DNA of 64,000 nt from Bacteroidota bacterium. Lineage in GTDB: Bacteria; Bacteroidota; Bacteroidia; Flavobacteriales; Schleiferiaceae. The DNA lies in contig JANSYJ010000005.1 of assembly GCA_024742495.1 (NCBI GenBank), forward strand, positions 141,913-205,912. The letters are read 5' to 3'. The position numbers and the translations under genes are program-made. The notes beneath the pieces were generated by a model. That model was given only the letters and a program-made list of their open reading frames with translations, made no database searches and had not been told where the DNA came from. Shown here piece by piece: positions 53,103 to 62,784 of this stretch; position 1 is the stretch's first letter, and each line of letters begins with the position of its first letter.

Positions 53103-55013
53103 ATGGCTATCGCAAATTCAAAGCTCTATTCCGAAGCCATTATTGGCTTAGTTGGAAATCTGGTCGATCTGGGTATTTGGCAGTACAATATGGAACGCGA
53201 TCATCTGCAATGGGATGAGGTGATGTTCCGCATTTACGATGTAGATCCGAAAGACTTTAAGCATACTTTCCGCGATTGGCATGATTTGGTACATCCAGAG
53301 GATGTGGAGGAGGCGTCATCCGCTTTTCAAGATTCCGTTAAAAGCAATGGAGAGTTTATTTACACTTTTAGAATCCTAGATTCTCAGAAGAATATTCGCT
53401 GGATAAAGGCCAATGCCCTTATTTCAGAGGTAAATCCCCAGGGGGAGCGAATCATAACCGGAGCCAATCAAGATATAAGTTCCTTTACACGCATAAAACA
53501 GGAGCAGGAGTCTTTAATGGAAACTCTTAAAGATTCGCAGCGCACCGCTCGAATCGGAAGCTGGCAGTACTTTCCCGAGACCAATGTGTCAGTAATGGAT
53601 GAGATCACTAAGGATATCTATGGTTTAAAGCCGCAGGAGCATATACCAGCCTCAGAAGGAATCACCTTCTACAAAGAAGGCTGGTCGCGGGAAACCATAT
53701 TAAAGGCCTTTGGAGATTTATTGCAAAAGCAAACTCCTTATGACTTAGAGCTCCCAATGATAAATGCCAAAGGAGAGGAAATTTGGGTTCGCACTATTGG
53801 CAAAGCGAAGACCAATGCCAAAGGAGAAGTGGTAAAAACCAGTGGGGTTTTTCAAGATATTACCGAGCATAAAAGAAGGGAAAGCGAATTAATAGAATCG
53901 CAACGAAAGTTTAAAGCGGCCTTCGATCATTCGGCTATTGGTATGGCATTAATGGCCCTGAATGGAGCTTGGTTAAAACCGAATACCGCCCTTATTGAAT
54001 TGCTTGGCTTTAGCGAGGTTGAATTGCTGCAATTGGATTTTCAAAGTCTGACCGTGGCTGAGGATTTGGCGGAAGAAATAGGCTTACTGGAGCAATGCTT
54101 AGAAGGGAAAATTGACAGTTATCGCTTAGATAAACGCTTCATTAAAAAAGATGGTTCAAAGCTTTGGGTTTTGCTAAACGTAAGCATGGTAAGAAGCGCG
54201 GAAGATGAAGCCCTGTATTTAATCGCTCAAATTGAGGATATTAACGATCGAAAGATACATGAGCGCGAATTAGTGGAAGCCAATAGGAAGCTAAAGCAAT
54301 TAACCGATCGCTTGATTAATCAGAATCGAAGTCTTAATGATTTTGCCCATATCGCTTCTCATAACTTAAGAGCTCCCGTAGCCAATTTAATGCTACTTAA
54401 TGAGCTTTATGGAAGCACAGAAGATACGGCGAGCAAGGATGAAATTTTTGAAATGGTTTCACGCTCTACCGAGGACTTGCAAAAAACTTTGGATCAGTTA
54501 GTGGATGCCTTGATTATTAAGAATAAGCGCGGAATGGATATGCAGCAGCTTACTCTTAAACAATTAGTGGATGGAGTAAATCAAAAGCTTCAGCAAGTTA
54601 TCCTTTCTACTAATACCGAAATCGATTATGATTTGCAGGTGGATAGTCTTTTTGCCAACCCGGTATATATGGAGAGTATCCTCATTAACCTCATTGGCAA
54701 TTCCATTAAGTATAAACACCCTCAGCGCCAAGCTGAAATTTTGGTGAAAGCCTGGGAGAATGAAAAAGGTTTGCACCTGTCCGTAAGTGATAATGGGCTG
54801 GGCATTGATCTTAAAAGACATGGTCGCAAGATGTTTGGCCTTAATAAAACCTTTCATAAGAATTCCAATGCCAATGGCGTGGGATTATTTATGGTGAAGT
54901 CGCAAGTAGAAGCAATGAATGGAAGCATATCGGTGGAAAGCGAACCCAATGTAGGTTCCACATTTACAATAGTATTTAGGAGGAGTAAAAAAACTTGGGG
55001 ACTGGATGACTAA
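53103..55013 (+). CDS. PAS-domain sensor histidine kinase
   Basis: A 636-residue kinase with no transmembrane segment. Three PAS/PAC units at about 10-135, 136-260 and 262-390 carry the PAS_3-type text (GLVGNLVDLGIWQYNMERDH, VFQDITEHKRRESELIESQR, LIAQIEDINDRKIHERELVE). The histidine is in DFAHIASHNLRAPVANL (about His420). The ATPase has the N box LINLIGNSIKYKHP, G1 VSDNGLGIDL and G2 NGVGLFMVKSQVEAMNG. The signal is unknown. It overlaps the response regulator gene by eight bases. Confidence 0.93.
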   Translation: MAIANSKLYSEAIIGLVGNLVDLGIWQYNMERDHLQWDEVMFRIYDVDPKDFKHTFRDWHDLVHPEDVEEASSAFQDSVKSNGEFIYTFRILDSQKNIRWIKANALISEVNPQGERIITGANQDISSFTRIKQEQESLMETLKDSQRTARIGSWQYFPETNVSVMDEITKDIYGLKPQEHIPASEGITFYKEGWSRETILKAFGDLLQKQTPYDLELPMINAKGEEIWVRTIGKAKTNAKGEVVKTSGVFQDITEHKRRESELIESQRKFKAAFDHSAIGMALMALNGAWLKPNTALIELLGFSEVELLQLDFQSLTVAEDLAEEIGLLEQCLEGKIDSYRLDKRFIKKDGSKLWVLLNVSMVRSAEDEALYLIAQIEDINDRKIHERELVEANRKLKQLTDRLINQNRSLNDFAHIASHNLRAPVANLMLLNELYGSTEDTASKDEIFEMVSRSTEDLQKTLDQLVDALIIKNKRGMDMQQLTLKQLVDGVNQKLQQVILSTNTEIDYDLQVDSLFANPVYMESILINLIGNSIKYKHPQRQAEILVKAWENEKGLHLSVSDNGLGIDLKRHGRKMFGLNKTFHKNSNANGVGLFMVKSQVEAMNGSISVESEPNVGSTFTIVFRRSKKTWGLDD

Positions 55014-55401
55014 AGCGGCTTATATAATTGACGATGATCGGATTTACCAATATTCCTTTGAAAAGATATTGAGCATTGTTGATGCCGAAATCGATTGCCG
55101 CATCTTTCAAAATGGGGAGGAAGCCTTTCAGCATTGCAAAAATTTAAGTAACAGCCTAGGCAGTTTTCCCCAAATTATTTTCCTCGATCTTAATATGCCC
55201 GTAATGGATGGCTGGGACTTTTTGGATGAACTCTCAGCTTTAGATGAAAAATTACTGGAGAATACCAGTATTTACATAGTTTCCAGCTCCATAGATGAGT
55301 ATGATATCAATAAGGCTAAGGCGTATAAAGTGGTAGAAGACTATCTAGTAAAGCCGGTGTCCAAGGCTAAACTGGAGGAGCTTATTGCGTCAAACTTCTA
55401 A
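55006..55401 (+). CDS. Single-domain response regulator
   Basis: A 131-residue receiver domain without an output domain. The acidic pair is in YIIDDDRIYQY, the phosphorylated Asp in IIFLDLNMPVMDGWDFLDE (about Asp61), the Thr/Ser position in IYIVSSSIDEYD and the conserved Lys in YLVKPVSKAKL. It is encoded overlapping the PAS kinase and is surely its partner. It probably acts by protein contact, as the Rcp1-like regulators do. Confidence 0.93.
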   Translation: MTKAAYIIDDDRIYQYSFEKILSIVDAEIDCRIFQNGEEAFQHCKNLSNSLGSFPQIIFLDLNMPVMDGWDFLDELSALDEKLLENTSIYIVSSSIDEYDINKAKAYKVVEDYLVKPVSKAKLEELIASNF

Positions 55402-55465
55402 TTATTCAGTTTTTTGACTTATAGTCTCACCTACCTTAAGTATCTTGAGCGCCTAATAATCTCTT

Positions 55466-57082
55466 ATGCGCTACTTACTATTTCTTTTCTTGTTTATTGG
55501 TTTTAATGGTCTGGCCCAAAGTCTTCAGGATGACTTTGAGGGAAATGGCAATATTAGTGCTTGGTTTGGCGATGATTGCAATGTTGATGCGGCTAAAGCA
55601 AACCCTCATCAAATGGCAAGCAATAATTCCGCAACAGTTTTAGAGTATCATGATGTGGGTGGGCAGTACGCGAATGTCCGGTTTGATGCCTCACAGAATT
55701 TGAATATGGCCAATCATTCGGTGTTTCAAGTGAAGGTCTATGTGCCTTCCAGCGGCTTGACCGGCAATCAGAATAATCAAATTTCATGTAAGCTTCAAGA
55801 TGGAGGCCAAGCCAATCCTTGGCAAACGCAAACGGAGATTATTAAGCCCTTGCTTTTAGATCAATGGCAAACCATCACTTTCGATTTCGCGAATGATCCT
55901 TTTATCAATCTAGATCCAACTTCATCAGACCCCATTCAGCGAAGTGATTTAAATCGGGTTCTCTTTCAACTAAATGGAGAGAATAACAATGATGAGGTAT
56001 TGGCTTACTTAGATGATTTTATCTACCTCGATACTAGTTTTGCAAATCCTGCCCCTGTATTTAATCAATTGGTTTGGTCGGATGAGTTTAATGGAAGTGG
56101 GGCCATTGATACTTCTAAATGGTTTCATCAAACTATACTACCCAATGGTAGTTCTTGGTTTAATGGCGAAGTACAGCATTATACCGATCGTACCACGAAT
56201 AGCTCCCTAAGTAATGGCACCATGAAACTCATTGCTAAGCAGGAGACTTATACCAATCAAGGGGTTACCAAACAATATACCTCGGCGCGTTTAAACTCGA
56301 AGTTTGCCTTTACCTATGGCCGGGTAGAAATTAGAGCGATACTTCCGCAAGGAGTTGGCACTTGGCCGGCGATGTGGATGCTCGGTCAAAATATTACCGA
56401 AAATGGCGCTTACTGGGAGCAGCAAGGCTATGGAACTACGCCTTGGCCAGCTTGCGGAGAAATTGATATCATGGAGCATTGGGGAAGCAACCAAGACTAT
56501 ATTTCCAGCGCTATGCATACGCCTTCAAGCTTTGGAGGAACGGTCAATCATGGTGGTAGAAGCATAGCAGGTGTTTCCAATACCTTTCATGTTTATGCTT
56601 TAGAATGGACTCCAACTAAAATGGTTTTTAGCGTCGATAGCGTGGTTCACTATGTGTACCAACCTTCGGTTCGAGATGCCAATACCTGGCCCTTCGACGA
56701 TCCGCAGTATATCCTCTTAAATATTGCTATAGAGCCTGGCATTGACCCCAGTTTTACAGAGGATACCATGGAGATCGATTATATTCGGGTGTATCAGGCG
56801 GCGAATATCGGAACCGTGGAAGAGCGAGTTTTAGATCAGAATTTAGAGGCTTTTCCAAATCCAGTTCATGATCAAATGCAAATAAAGGTTCCGGCCTCAA
56901 TGCAGGGGGATCTTGTTTTGGAATTATACTCGGCAGGAGGACTGCTTTTAAAAGAGTATAAATACGATCAATACAGCTCGGTGATTGACTTAAAAGACCT
57001 AGACCAGCTTAAAAGAGGAATCTATCACCTCAAACTGATCAATGATGAACAGTCTCGTAGTTTAAGCTTTTCGAAATTGTAG
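55466..57082 (+). CDS. Secreted GH16 beta-glucanase with T9SS sorting domain
   Basis: A 538-residue protein with a signal peptide (MRYLLFLFLFIGFNGLAQ). Residues of about 20-190 form a carbohydrate-binding-like beta-sandwich. Residues of about 200-450 are a GH16 catalytic domain: LVWSDEFNGSGAIDTSKW at the start and the retaining active site GEIDIMEHWG with Glu332, Asp334 and Glu337. The end, LEAFPNPVHDQMQIKVPASM to LSFSKL, is a type A T9SS sorting domain. Laminarin (algal beta-1,3-glucan) is the likely substrate for a marine bacterium, but specificity is inferred. Confidence 0.93.
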   Translation: MRYLLFLFLFIGFNGLAQSLQDDFEGNGNISAWFGDDCNVDAAKANPHQMASNNSATVLEYHDVGGQYANVRFDASQNLNMANHSVFQVKVYVPSSGLTGNQNNQISCKLQDGGQANPWQTQTEIIKPLLLDQWQTITFDFANDPFINLDPTSSDPIQRSDLNRVLFQLNGENNNDEVLAYLDDFIYLDTSFANPAPVFNQLVWSDEFNGSGAIDTSKWFHQTILPNGSSWFNGEVQHYTDRTTNSSLSNGTMKLIAKQETYTNQGVTKQYTSARLNSKFAFTYGRVEIRAILPQGVGTWPAMWMLGQNITENGAYWEQQGYGTTPWPACGEIDIMEHWGSNQDYISSAMHTPSSFGGTVNHGGRSIAGVSNTFHVYALEWTPTKMVFSVDSVVHYVYQPSVRDANTWPFDDPQYILLNIAIEPGIDPSFTEDTMEIDYIRVYQAANIGTVEERVLDQNLEAFPNPVHDQMQIKVPASMQGDLVLELYSAGGLLLKEYKYDQYSSVIDLKDLDQLKRGIYHLKLINDEQSRSLSFSKL

Positions 57083-57103
57083 CGATGATTTAATTGCGGA
57101 GGA

Positions 57104-58087
57104 TTAAAACATTGCGGCTATTAGGTCCTCTTGTTTGATGTCTTTAAAATAGTTCTCCAGCTGAAATTTTTGGAGGACGCTTCTAATTTTACCTTCTTCA
57201 TGGGGGCTACCTTTTAGCGCATTTTCAATTTCTTCTATATCCCTAATGTGAAAGAAGTCGCCCAAGATTTTAATATCTTGAATAATGCCTTTGGAGACAT
57301 TCATATTCATTTCCAAGAGGCCGCCAGCCGTTTTTACCCCCTGTTTAAAGTTGTAATTGGGAGAGTAGCCGAAATTCCATTCCCAAGTTTGGTATTTTTC
57401 TTTTTTGATTTCTTCAATTTTATCCAAATCCTCTTCCGTAAACTCATAGAGCTTACAGTCTTCATAATAGCGAAGAATGAAGTCCATTATTCGTTCGGAA
57501 AACTCTTCTACACTTATTTTTTCCTTAAGATGGTCTTGAATATTGGTTACCCTTTTGGGAATCGATTTAACCGCTCGGTCTTTATATTTTAGGGGATTAA
57601 GCTTTAGGGCGCCACTAATGTTGGGCATATTACTCGAGAATAAAAGAGTACCGTGATGCATCACCTTGTTTTTAAAAACATGTTCTGCATTTCCCGAGAA
57701 TTTCTTCCCTTCAATCATTATGTCATTGCGACCGCTAAACTCCGCATTAACCCCCATTTCTTGTAAAACTGCAATAATGGGTTTTGTATACCTCTTAAAG
57801 TCAACGAGGTCATTCTCGTTCTCACTGCTTCTCGTGAAAGTGAAGTTAAGGTTTCCTAGATCGTGATACACCGCACCACCGCCGCTAAGTCTTCTTACCA
57901 CTTTAATATCATGGGCCTTAACATAGTCGAGATTTATTTCCGCCAAGGCATTTTGATGTTTCCCTACAATGATGGCATTGTCGTTTTGCCAGAGCATAAA
58001 GCAGTCTTCCTGCAAATGCTTAAAAATGTATTCATCCGTGGCAATATTAAAAAAGGGATCGGTACTCCGATGTTTGATGCAAAGCAT
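57104..58087 (-). CDS. lplA: Lipoate--protein ligase
   Basis: A 327-residue ligase. MLCIKHRSTDPFFNIATDEY opens it. RRLSGGGAVYHDLGNLNFTF is the lipoate/biotin ligase core motif, and ISGRNDIMIEGKKFSGNAEH contains the catalytic lysine. The C-terminal small domain (WEWNFGYSPNYNFKQGVKTA) is present. It attaches free lipoate to dehydrogenase E2 or glycine-cleavage H proteins. A start seven codons upstream is possible but less like the family. Confidence 0.92.
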   Translation of the reverse strand: MLCIKHRSTDPFFNIATDEYIFKHLQEDCFMLWQNDNAIIVGKHQNALAEINLDYVKAHDIKVVRRLSGGGAVYHDLGNLNFTFTRSSENENDLVDFKRYTKPIIAVLQEMGVNAEFSGRNDIMIEGKKFSGNAEHVFKNKVMHHGTLLFSSNMPNISGALKLNPLKYKDRAVKSIPKRVTNIQDHLKEKISVEEFSERIMDFILRYYEDCKLYEFTEEDLDKIEEIKKEKYQTWEWNFGYSPNYNFKQGVKTAGGLLEMNMNVSKGIIQDIKILGDFFHIRDIEEIENALKGSPHEEGKIRSVLQKFQLENYFKDIKQEDLIAAMF

Positions 58088-58166
58088 ATACTTTAATTTC
58101 TCATGCAAATTAAAGGCAAAATAGGAAGGCAGCTTGATCTGAGCTTTAGTCTGTTGAAATTGTTCT

Positions 58167-58715
58167 TTAGCGAAAGCTAATAATTCCTGGCTTCAAATCT
58201 TCTAGCAGGCAATAGTCTTGGAGGTCTTCTAGGGTTTCAAGCTCGAAACCTTGGCATTCCCTTTTATTAATTTTTATACTATTCTCTAAAAACTCGATTG
58301 GGATTTCGCAGCTATGAAGAAATCGTTCCCCGCCATGGCGGCCAAAGCTTTCTTCCGAACAATAGGTATTGGCTTTAAAGAGAAGGCTATCAGCCTCTAA
58401 GTCCCAGATGGAGAGACCAGCATAATTCATTCCTCCGCCAGATCCATAAATGGCAATGGACCATTTTAAAATTAGTTCCTTAGGTCCTCGGTCGTTTAAC
58501 TGCCTCAGCTCACATTCAAATTTCATTTCTTCACCCTTTATATCCTCTTGAAGGCTATGGTAGGAGGCTTTGCCATTATGCATTATCGCCAATTGGGGCA
58601 TCCCTTCGCCATGATGTATATAAAAGGAACTGCTATCGGCACAAGCCTCCTGCGCTTTTAAGGCGGTAAAGCTTAAAATAGTACCAAGAAAGAAAAGGGA
58701 AATGTTCAATTTCAT
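58167..58715 (-). CDS. Secreted protein of unknown function
   Basis: A 182-residue protein with a signal peptide (MKLNISLFFLGTILSFTALK, cut after AQ). The mature part has four to six cysteines (EACADS, KFECEL, TYCSEE, HSCEIP, ECQGF, DYCLL), which suggests disulfides, and beta strands such as LILKWSIAIYGSGGGMNYAG. I do not recognise a family. It stands alone between lplA and a minus-strand terminator. Confidence 0.65.
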   Translation of the reverse strand: MKLNISLFFLGTILSFTALKAQEACADSSSFYIHHGEGMPQLAIMHNGKASYHSLQEDIKGEEMKFECELRQLNDRGPKELILKWSIAIYGSGGGMNYAGLSIWDLEADSLLFKANTYCSEESFGRHGGERFLHSCEIPIEFLENSIKINKRECQGFELETLEDLQDYCLLEDLKPGIISFR

Positions 58716-58806
58716 TTGACTAAGATACAGCAGGCCAAACTGATGAATACTCCCTTATTATTTTTTTAGGGATGGAGTCAGCTTAGGGCTTTAATGATAA
58801 GCAGAT

Positions 58807-58839
58807 AAAAAAAGCCCGAAGTTTTTAATGTTCCGGGCT
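58807..58839 (-). terminator. Minus-strand terminator after the CotH gene
   Basis: On the minus strand AGCCCG and CGGGCT form a 6-bp stem, extended by two A-T pairs around a bulge, followed by seven T. It lies eight bases past the CotH stop codon. Confidence 0.8.
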
Positions 58840-58846
58840 CTTGCTA

Positions 58847-60217
58847 TTAGTCTAAATAGTTTTGCGCGGCTACAAACCGTTGTGAGGCATGCGTTTTTAA
58901 AGTGCTTACCGCCGAGTTATAGGAGGAAATACCATTGAGAAAGGTATAGCCTGAAACTTCGCTTGCGGCGGAAGCAGATATCATGGCATCCCAAGCGGCA
59001 TATTCGCTATCCATTTTTGAAGGAAGGAAGGGGCCGTTTATAAAGTCCTCAATGTATTGATCATATATAGCCCGGTATTCCGCAATATCGCTCAAATAGG
59101 GAATTAGGGGCCAATCATTGCCAACCTCACTCATTTCAAAGGAAATGGCGGCTCGTGGACCGCGCCCGGAATTAAAGGCTTCATTATTATCCCATGGAAT
59201 CCATTTTATCAGATCATCGGCAGGATCGTGGTAGAGGTAATAATTATGCGTCATATTGCCATAGGTATCCCAATTTTGAATGGTGTTATTTACGGCCAGG
59301 TACTTCATAAAACCATCTACATCAAAAACACTTTCCATATTGCTTTTCCATTGCTCGGTATTGGAACTGCGGTCGCTGGAATGCAATACATCATACAATT
59401 CTTGAATATCACTCCAATCGGCCTCGGCCTCATTGGTTTTCTTTTCAAAGTCGGCCAAATCAAAACCACTGGTGCTAAAGGTAGCTCCATCGCCATCGGG
59501 CTTGTAGCAGTTTCCATTATCGCTGCTAAACATCTTGTCGAGCATGGTATCGAAAACCACTTCAACAAGGGTATAAAGACCATAATATTTTGGGGTCCCA
59601 TCTCCTTCATCAATCCAAATTTCATAAAAGGCCGTTTGGGCAGCGGGAACGCCAAATTCTCGGAATAAATCCGCCGCCACTTTTTCACGCATTAGCGATT
59701 GATCATTGAAGCCACTGCTTAGGGATAGATCCTTAAAACCGTAAAAACGCTGATTGAGGATTTCTGGATTGTCATCTTCAAAGTAATCCATTTTGATGCG
59801 TAAGGGCAGTTTGTTGTTTCCCTGACTTCCGGCACTCTTTAAGCTTGAATTGCCTTTGTAGCGCAGGCCAACATCATACCATTGGCGACCATTGAAAAAC
59901 ATATCCACCGCAAAATAATTGGCGGTTCTACTTAAACTGGCCCCTTGCTGTCCGCTGGAAGAGCTCAGTAAATCAGCCAAGTCTTCTTGCATGGCATCAT
60001 ACTCTTCGGTTGTTAGCACAAAGTCGATTCTATTCACCTTATCCTGATTAAACACCACCGCATAATTCGGCTCGGCCTCATTGGAATGGGTGGCAGAACT
60101 CCAATCTGCTAAACTGTAGCCTTCAGCAACAAATACTTCCTTTTTACATGAAGCCAAGCTGAGCGTTAATAAAGCGAGAAACACAGTTTTAAGGGCGCTA
60201 ATTTTAAAGCTATTCAT
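58847..60217 (-). CDS. CotH-kinase family lipoprotein
   Basis: A 456-residue protein with a lipoprotein signal (LLTLSLASC, Cys near 24). The CotH fold is shown by VGLRYKGNSSLKSAGSQGNN with the kinase lysine region, LPLRIKMDYFEDDNPEILNQ, FYGFKDLSLSSGFNDQSLMR, and the catalytic DPADDLIKWIPWDNNEAF. CotH phosphorylates proteins in Bacillus spores; many Gram-negative members are exported. It ends the DUF4956-DUF2490 operon. Confidence 0.9.
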   Translation of the reverse strand: MNSFKISALKTVFLALLTLSLASCKKEVFVAEGYSLADWSSATHSNEAEPNYAVVFNQDKVNRIDFVLTTEEYDAMQEDLADLLSSSSGQQGASLSRTANYFAVDMFFNGRQWYDVGLRYKGNSSLKSAGSQGNNKLPLRIKMDYFEDDNPEILNQRFYGFKDLSLSSGFNDQSLMREKVAADLFREFGVPAAQTAFYEIWIDEGDGTPKYYGLYTLVEVVFDTMLDKMFSSDNGNCYKPDGDGATFSTSGFDLADFEKKTNEAEADWSDIQELYDVLHSSDRSSNTEQWKSNMESVFDVDGFMKYLAVNNTIQNWDTYGNMTHNYYLYHDPADDLIKWIPWDNNEAFNSGRGPRAAISFEMSEVGNDWPLIPYLSDIAEYRAIYDQYIEDFINGPFLPSKMDSEYAAWDAMISASAASEVSGYTFLNGISSYNSAVSTLKTHASQRFVAAQNYLD

Positions 60218-60219
60218 AA

Positions 60220-60924
60220 TTAGTAATTCTTAAGGGTGAAGGAATATTTGAGGCGTATAAGGTGAATCTCCATAGGGTAGCTGGTGTTGAGTTCTTTTTG
60301 GTAACGGTAATAGATTCCAATTTTACCCGCTTTCTTTAAGTTATACTCGGTTCCAAAAGTGATGCGGTAATCGCTTATGCCCTCATTTATACCATTTTCA
60401 AATCGGTTAAAAAGCTCTCCAGATAAAATGGGGTCTAGCTTCCATTTCTTAATGTTATAATCGATCTTCATTCTATAACGCAAGGTTTGTCTAGCCATAT
60501 CGCCCTCTTCGGAGCTTAAACCCGCTTCGTTTCGGGTGGTATAACGCAGACGATGATTAAGCCTTAACGGCTTTAATTTATGCTTGTATGAAAGGTCGAA
60601 ATGATGCCTAAAGTCGTAGTTATAGCCCTGAACATTGCCAGAATTATCATTAATTGCAATGTACCTCAGGCCATATTCCAGTTTAAAGTTTTTAAAAAGG
60701 CTGTAGCTGGCACTAGCCTGAGTAAAGGTGTTTTTTAGCTCGCTAGAATTATTGTCGAGGCGAATTTGTTGCTGCAAGCCAAGAGTTAGTTTTTTACTAA
60801 GCTTGAGGTTGAATTCGGCCGAGGTCCAGGTTTCGAAATCGCGCACTTCAACATAGCTTCCATCTTGAGCTTTTAGGCCGCCAAAGGCCATTAATAGTAA
60901 GAAGAGTTTCCAAACTTTAGTCAT
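60220..60924 (-). CDS. DUF2490 outer-membrane protein
   Basis: A 234-residue protein with a signal peptide (MTKVWKLFLLLMAFGGLKAQ). Alternating beta strands with aromatic ends (LEYGLRYIAINDNSG, YNYDFRHHFDLSYKHKLKPL, KIGIYYRYQKELNTSYPMEI) form a 10-12-strand barrel as in DUF2490. It sits between DUF4956 and CotH. Its ATG at 60924 is chosen because MTKVWKLFLL is a proper signal; an ATG four codons upstream overlaps the DUF4956 end more. Confidence 0.85.
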   Translation of the reverse strand: MTKVWKLFLLLMAFGGLKAQDGSYVEVRDFETWTSAEFNLKLSKKLTLGLQQQIRLDNNSSELKNTFTQASASYSLFKNFKLEYGLRYIAINDNSGNVQGYNYDFRHHFDLSYKHKLKPLRLNHRLRYTTRNEAGLSSEEGDMARQTLRYRMKIDYNIKKWKLDPILSGELFNRFENGINEGISDYRITFGTEYNLKKAGKIGIYYRYQKELNTSYPMEIHLIRLKYSFTLKNY

Positions 60925-61537
60925 GTAAATTTCCATTAAAGTAGTAGATCGTAATTGTGGCTGAATTTTTTAGGAGGTTAATATTCCCCACTTTAATTCT
61001 TTCGATGTTTAAGCCTGTAATTTCTTCCAGCTCCAGGATTAAAGCTGCTCTTGATTCCGGTTTAATCATTTCTAAATTCCCGTAATCTATTTTTTTGGAA
61101 TTTATCTGCTTTAAAGTCTTGGCTTTCCAGACATATTCCAAAATGGCTACTGCGCCAGCGGTGGCGAAATTAGCGACCAGAATTTCGGCATAGCTCATTT
61201 TTTTATTGGCCAAGGCATTGATTACGGATAGGCCGATGACCACGAAGAGATAAGTCATTTCCTTTATCGGAATAGGATCCGTACGATAACGGATGATCCC
61301 AAAAATCGCAAATAGACCTAGCGCCATACCAATATCAATTTCATACTTCTTGAGGGTAAAGCACAAAAAGAACACGATAATGCTAATCATGTAGAAAGTA
61401 AAGAGGTAATCTCTTCTAGCGGCTACTGTATAATAAAGGTAGCGCACGATGATGGTGATGAAAATGATGTTTAGGCTAAAACGGAATAGCAACTTCGCGA
61501 GATCATCGTCGAATAAAGGGATGTCTAAAAACTCCAT
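60917..61537 (-). CDS. DUF4956 membrane protein
   Basis: A 206-residue protein. Three or four transmembrane helices (LNIIFITIIVRYLYYTVAAR, FTFYMISIIVFFLCFTL, IGMALGLFAIFGIIRYRTDP, EMTYLFVVIGLSVINAL) are followed by a cytoplasmic alpha/beta domain. RYRTDPIPIKEMTYLFVVIG is the family signature. DUF4956 genes usually stand beside a VTC polyphosphate polymerase and CotH; VTC is absent here. MEFLDIPLFDDD (61537) is chosen over an earlier ATG. Confidence 0.88.
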   Translation of the reverse strand: MEFLDIPLFDDDLAKLLFRFSLNIIFITIIVRYLYYTVAARRDYLFTFYMISIIVFFLCFTLKKYEIDIGMALGLFAIFGIIRYRTDPIPIKEMTYLFVVIGLSVINALANKKMSYAEILVANFATAGAVAILEYVWKAKTLKQINSKKIDYGNLEMIKPESRAALILELEEITGLNIERIKVGNINLLKNSATITIYYFNGNLHD

Positions 61538-61920
61538 AGATGGGAATTGAGCATTAACAAAAAGGTCAATTTTAATTGCGGCTTGGCCCAATAGCGCCAA
61601 GCGTATTTTGCACGTCTAATTGATCGGAAAAATAGTAATGCTAGGTATAGGTGTTAAGCTTTGGTTCTTAAAAGGTGGTCCTCTTATGGAGGTGGTAAAA
61701 ACCTAAAGGTTTAAGTGAAGCTTAAATAAAAATTGAGATTTGGCTTATGATTGGTTGTTATTTAAGTCTAAGGCGTTGATTTACAAAGAAGAGTGAAGGT
61801 TAGTTTTTTTCAAATTTTTTTAACGAAGTAGGGTTTGCAGAGATTTTGACCCTCCAAAGCTTAGGATTTAAAATCAAGCAGATGTAGTATTGGTTTTTTT
61901 AAATCTACGATATTCGAAGC
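61538..61920. other. AT-rich intergenic region, no gene seen
   Basis: 383 bases between the divergent DUF4956 and orphan genes. It contains short hairpins (CCTC-TTATG-GAGG near 61690 and AACCT-AA-AGGTT near 61705) but no convincing promoter consensus, RNA gene or ORF. Confidence 0.5.
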
Positions 61921-62784
61921 ATGGGAATTAATAGAGCGGCATTAATTGCGGAGAGTGAGTTTATGGACCTTCCTAAAATTCAGCATGACCTAGCTTTAAA
62001 GTTGAAAGAGAGTCGTCGCGCTACTTGGGAGGATGCAAAATTGGAAGCATTTTTTAGCGAAGAATTAATGCTAGTTCAGAGGGGTAATAAGCACCTCTTG
62101 TATTTTGATATTGACTTTTTCCAAGAGCATTATAGCATGTTGCGAAACTTAGCCCAAGATGCGCATCGGGCGATGCTTTTTATAGGCAGTGAAACCAGCA
62201 TGAACTTTAGTTTCGAGTGGTTTAAGTATCGGTATCCGGAAGCTCGGGACGATTATGATTTAGCCTCCTCTTTTCAGGTGGAAGGAAATAATCGCCTGGG
62301 CCTTAGTGAGGAATGCGATGTGTTTTTTGATGGATTTTTCCCCTACCTGGAGAAGGAGCTGTCTCTTAGCAATGAGGATGTTTGCGTCTATTACAATTTT
62401 CAGACTGCAAGGTATAAAGAGGATTATACCAGCTCCATCAATTTAGTAGATCAGGATAAAGCGATTAGCAGTCTTTTAAACCGTAAGCAAGTTTTAAATG
62501 GCTTACAAAGTCTAGAGCGGCTGCGTGACTTTTATTATAAAAAACGAGAAGCGGGCTTTCCAATTCCAAGCTCCAGCTTAAAACTAAATTTAAGCGATCG
62601 GGCTTTACGCAAGAAAATCCATCAATGCTCAAAATCTTGGGAAAATGGCGAAGGTACCGAGGCGCACCTCGTCGAACGAAAAGCGGTAGCATTACTTTGG
62701 GCCACTAGAGATATTGATCTTACAGACTTATACGCCGGAGATTATAAAGGGAATTGGTGGGCTCATATTGGAATACATATCTAG
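61921..62784 (+). CDS. Orphan protein of unknown function
   Basis: A 287-residue soluble protein without signal peptide or membrane helix. It is acidic and rich in aromatic residues (LLYFDIDFFQEHYSMLRN, FEWFKYRYPEARDDYDLASS, CDVFFDGFFPYLEKELSL). The C-terminal 80 residues look helical with many Lys/Arg (RALRKKIHQCSKSWENGEGT). I recognise no family. A start 15 codons later (MDLPKIQHDL) is possible. It stands alone between two AT-rich gaps, unlike the tightly packed genes elsewhere, which may point to recent acquisition. Confidence 0.55.
   Translation: MGINRAALIAESEFMDLPKIQHDLALKLKESRRATWEDAKLEAFFSEELMLVQRGNKHLLYFDIDFFQEHYSMLRNLAQDAHRAMLFIGSETSMNFSFEWFKYRYPEARDDYDLASSFQVEGNNRLGLSEECDVFFDGFFPYLEKELSLSNEDVCVYYNFQTARYKEDYTSSINLVDQDKAISSLLNRKQVLNGLQSLERLRDFYYKKREAGFPIPSSSLKLNLSDRALRKKIHQCSKSWENGEGTEAHLVERKAVALLWATRDIDLTDLYAGDYKGNWWAHIGIHI

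Noticed and set aside
59228..59668. 146-codon plus-strand frame opposite the CotH gene
   Set aside because: It lies wholly antisense to a recognisable CotH domain; its hydrophobic look comes from reading the reverse of acidic codons.
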